A stretch of DNA of 64,000 nt from Prochlorococcus marinus str. MIT 9401 (GTDB taxonomy: Bacteria; Cyanobacteriota; Cyanobacteriia; PCC-6307; Cyanobiaceae). Position numbers and translations under genes: made by a program. The stretch lies in the NCBI RefSeq assembly GCF_000760095.1, contig NZ_JNAR01000015.1, positions 22,982-86,981 of the forward strand. Reading direction: 5' to 3'. Under the pieces are notes generated by a model. That model saw only the letters and a list, made by a program, of their open reading frames with translations, was not told where the DNA came from and made no database searches. Position 1 is the first letter of the stretch; the number at the start of each line of letters is the position of its first letter. Of the stretch, positions 62,400 to 64,000 are shown piece by piece.

Positions 62400-62575
62400 A
62401 AAGAGTATTAATACCAGAGTATTAGTACTTTGTGATTGTCGTGACTATCTTTTCCCATCCAGAAGAAGTAGAAATAATTTAAGAGTCAAAATCACTTCAT
62501 CGACCTTATGGACAACGAGGTGCATAATACCTGGAGAAGGCAAACAAATGCCGTCTAATTTTTTTTAATTTTATT
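62400..62575 (+). ncRNA. Possible small RNA
   Basis: Gene-free stretch with small stems AGGT/ACCT (62518-62532) and GGCA/TGCC followed by a T-rich run (to about 62567) resembling a weak terminator. No promoter was fixed. Low support. Confidence 0.25.
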
Positions 62576-62685
62576 AGTTCTTTTTGTAAAAGAATTATAC
62601 CTATAAGGTAAAACACACTATTTCTTATTCTAGGGATAATGATTAAAATCTCTTTGGAACAGTTCAAAAAGTATGCAGGGAAAGT

Positions 62686-62871
62686 ATGAGCACTAAATGG
62701 AATGATAAATCTTGGCAGAAAGATTTCTTAAACATGAAATCACATTCTCCTTTAGATGCAAAACTCTTAATGGGAGGTGTAAAAGGATTAAAAGATGCAT
62801 GGCGTTTAGGCGTTCTTCATGTTGAATACGAAAAACTGAAAAAAATAGAGAAGGAACAGCAACAGCAATGA
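62686..62871 (+). CDS. Small polar protein, first of a paralogous pair
   Basis: 61 residues starting MSTKWNDKSWQKDFLNMKSH. It shares W-Q-K-(D/E), L-L-x-x-G-x-K and a later L-G pattern with the next protein, whose ATG overlaps its stop (ATGA). Charged, helical. Unknown. Confidence 0.6.
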   Translation: MSTKWNDKSWQKDFLNMKSHSPLDAKLLMGGVKGLKDAWRLGVLHVEYEKLKKIEKEQQQQ

Positions 62872-63104
62872 CAGAAAAAATAAACTGGCAGAAAGAATTA
62901 TTAGAAAGTAGAAAATTTAATGATAAATTTTCGAAAAATCTTCTAGAACATGGAGCAAAAAACTTTATGCAAGGAATATATCTTGGATATATGTATTCAA
63001 GATGGAGAAAGATAAGATGTTTAGATAAAGATGATCCATTAGAAAATACAGGTCAAATGCGATCATCATTCAAAGAGTTTGAGAAGAAAATCAGAAAGAA
63101 ATAA
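62868..63104 (+). CDS. Small polar protein, second of a paralogous pair
   Basis: 78 residues starting MTEKINWQKELLESRKFNDK; basic C-terminus (FKEFEKKIRKK). Likely duplicated from the gene before it. Unknown function. Confidence 0.6.
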   Translation: MTEKINWQKELLESRKFNDKFSKNLLEHGAKNFMQGIYLGYMYSRWRKIRCLDKDDPLENTGQMRSSFKEFEKKIRKK

Positions 63105-63265
63105 GAAAAATTATCCCCTCTTTATAAATGTTTAGAACCGAGAGGGTATTGGTTGAAATGAATTCCTTAGACACTCATAGACACTTGCTAGCACATATAT
63201 ATTTGCAGACGGATAAAATTCTTCCAACATTTTTTATTTCTAAAATTAAAAATATTACCTCCAAT

Positions 63266-63451
63266 TCATCCCTCATATAAGTAAATAATTATTGTTATCG
63301 CAGACATGAAAACAATACCAAAATTCCATATATTTGTAGATTTCCTTTCAAGATTTTGAACCCAAGAAGGAATACCTTCATTCATAAACAGAAATGTTAA
63401 TACTAAAAGCAAAATTAAAAATATACCAAATACTTTAAAAATCAATTCCAT
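63266..63451 (-). CDS. Small two-helix membrane protein
   Basis: 61 residues with helices at about 4-22 and 42-58 and a short polar loop. Unknown. Confidence 0.5.
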   Translation of the reverse strand: MELIFKVFGIFLILLLVLTFLFMNEGIPSWVQNLERKSTNIWNFGIVFMSAITIIIYLYEG

Positions 63452-63613
63452 AACTTGAAAAAATAGTATTTATATTTACTGAATTTGTAATTCTCAATTT
63501 CGTATCTAATTATAAGACTTCAAAACTCAATTTTTAAAACTAAAAACTTTAAGATTTATTTTAAAGTAATCAATAACTGATAGTTTATTATCTCCAAAAA
63601 TCAAATAATTTGA

Positions 63614-64000
63614 ATGAAAAGAATAATATTTTTTATTTTTGCGGGATTAATATTTTCCCACCTCAATTTTGCCTTTGGACATAAAGAATTACACAAATTT
63701 GAAACAACAAATGAATGTAAAAGATGTGATTTCAAAAATATTGATTTTTCTGGGCAGGATTTATCAGAATTAGATTTTTATCTTGCAAATTTTATTGGTG
63801 CTGACTTAACTAACACTAATTTATCTAAATCTTATTTATCTCTGACAAATTTATCCGGTGCTAATTTATCTGGCGCAAACCTATCTGATGCAAATTTATC
63901 TGGCGCAAACTTATCTGATGCAAATTTATCTGGGGCAAATTTATCTGGTGCAAACTTATCATATACAGAGTTATCCGGAGCAAATTTTGGTGGAGCAAAT
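63614..64000 (+). CDS. Secreted pentapeptide-repeat protein, cut by window edge
   Basis: Starts MKRIIFFIFAGLIFSHLNFA, a signal peptide, then CKRCDFKNIDFSGQDLSELD and a long run of A-N-L-S-G / A-N-L-S-D units (five-residue repeats forming a right-handed quadrilateral helix). At least 20 repeats are visible before the edge. Such proteins are common in cyanobacteria, often exported; function unknown. A Cys pair (CKRC) precedes the repeats. Confidence 0.85.
   Translation, partial: MKRIIFFIFAGLIFSHLNFAFGHKELHKFETTNECKRCDFKNIDFSGQDLSELDFYLANFIGADLTNTNLSKSYLSLTNLSGANLSGANLSDANLSGANLSDANLSGANLSGANLSYTELSGANFGGAN

Noticed and set aside
1..64000. CRISPR array, rRNA genes, tmRNA or intact tRNA genes
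   Set aside because: No regularly spaced repeats with unique spacers and no full-length RNA gene of these classes were seen on either strand.

Overview
The window reads as a chromosome segment of a high-light-type Prochlorococcus (picocyanobacterium). The evidence is very A+T-rich DNA, many tiny genes, four high-light-inducible (hli) genes, a psbD-psbC pair overlapping by 17 bp with a GTG start for psbC, petM, ycf4, ycf39, an NTRC-type thioredoxin reductase, and several small protein families typical of marine picocyanobacteria (DUF1651, DUF2839, DUF3721, DUF3764). Assignments are from reading translations and motifs; no database search was run.

Positions 1 to about 14,020 form a tRNA-linked island. 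At the left edge is the end of an integrative element: a tyrosine recombinase (1721-2959, minus) and a tight operon of small genes that runs off the edge. To its right, at least six truncated copies of the 3' half of tRNA-Pro(TGG) lie in one orientation (3075, 3867, 5777, 6892, 7670, 10347, and a very worn one at 13975). Several keep the same downstream hairpin terminator. Between them are short intervals with one to six genes and no recombinase. Most interval ends carry a tandem pair of short direct repeats with an 11 or 12 bp period. The repeat sequence differs between intervals but is often the same at both ends of one interval. I read this as a stack of small tycheposon-like insertions at one tRNA gene, whose intact copy must lie left of the window. 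Cargo includes a secreted TPR protein, membrane proteins, a 2H phosphoesterase, and a cluster of tiny membrane proteins, one with a C-terminus resembling cytochrome b559 beta (PsbF) but with Asn at the heme-His position.

Positions 14,150-34,172 are flexible-genome territory: an RluF-like pseudouridine synthase, an SRAP protein, dozens of microproteins (several in paralogous pairs), a MauE/DUF411/DUF3721 redox-metal cluster (19119-20655), an unusual NRAMP-family transporter, a Na+-coupled SNF symporter, SelO, a secreted cupin, and a three-gene hli cluster. Two disrupted small genes and several candidate structured RNAs are also here.

Positions 34,181-60,550 are mostly conserved core genes: ychF, an HlyD-type adaptor, polA, cysS, dxr, a 2Fe-2S protein, a YheT-like hydrolase, the pntA1-pntA2-pntB operon, NTRC, infA, ycf39, petM, ilvH, a lipoprotein cyclophilin, ycf4, psbD-psbC, maf, cobQ, a ferredoxin-like protein and an outer-membrane barrel. 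From 60,550 to the right edge the sequence again holds small genes, a rhomboid protease, candidate RNA structures, and the start of a secreted pentapeptide-repeat protein cut by the window end.
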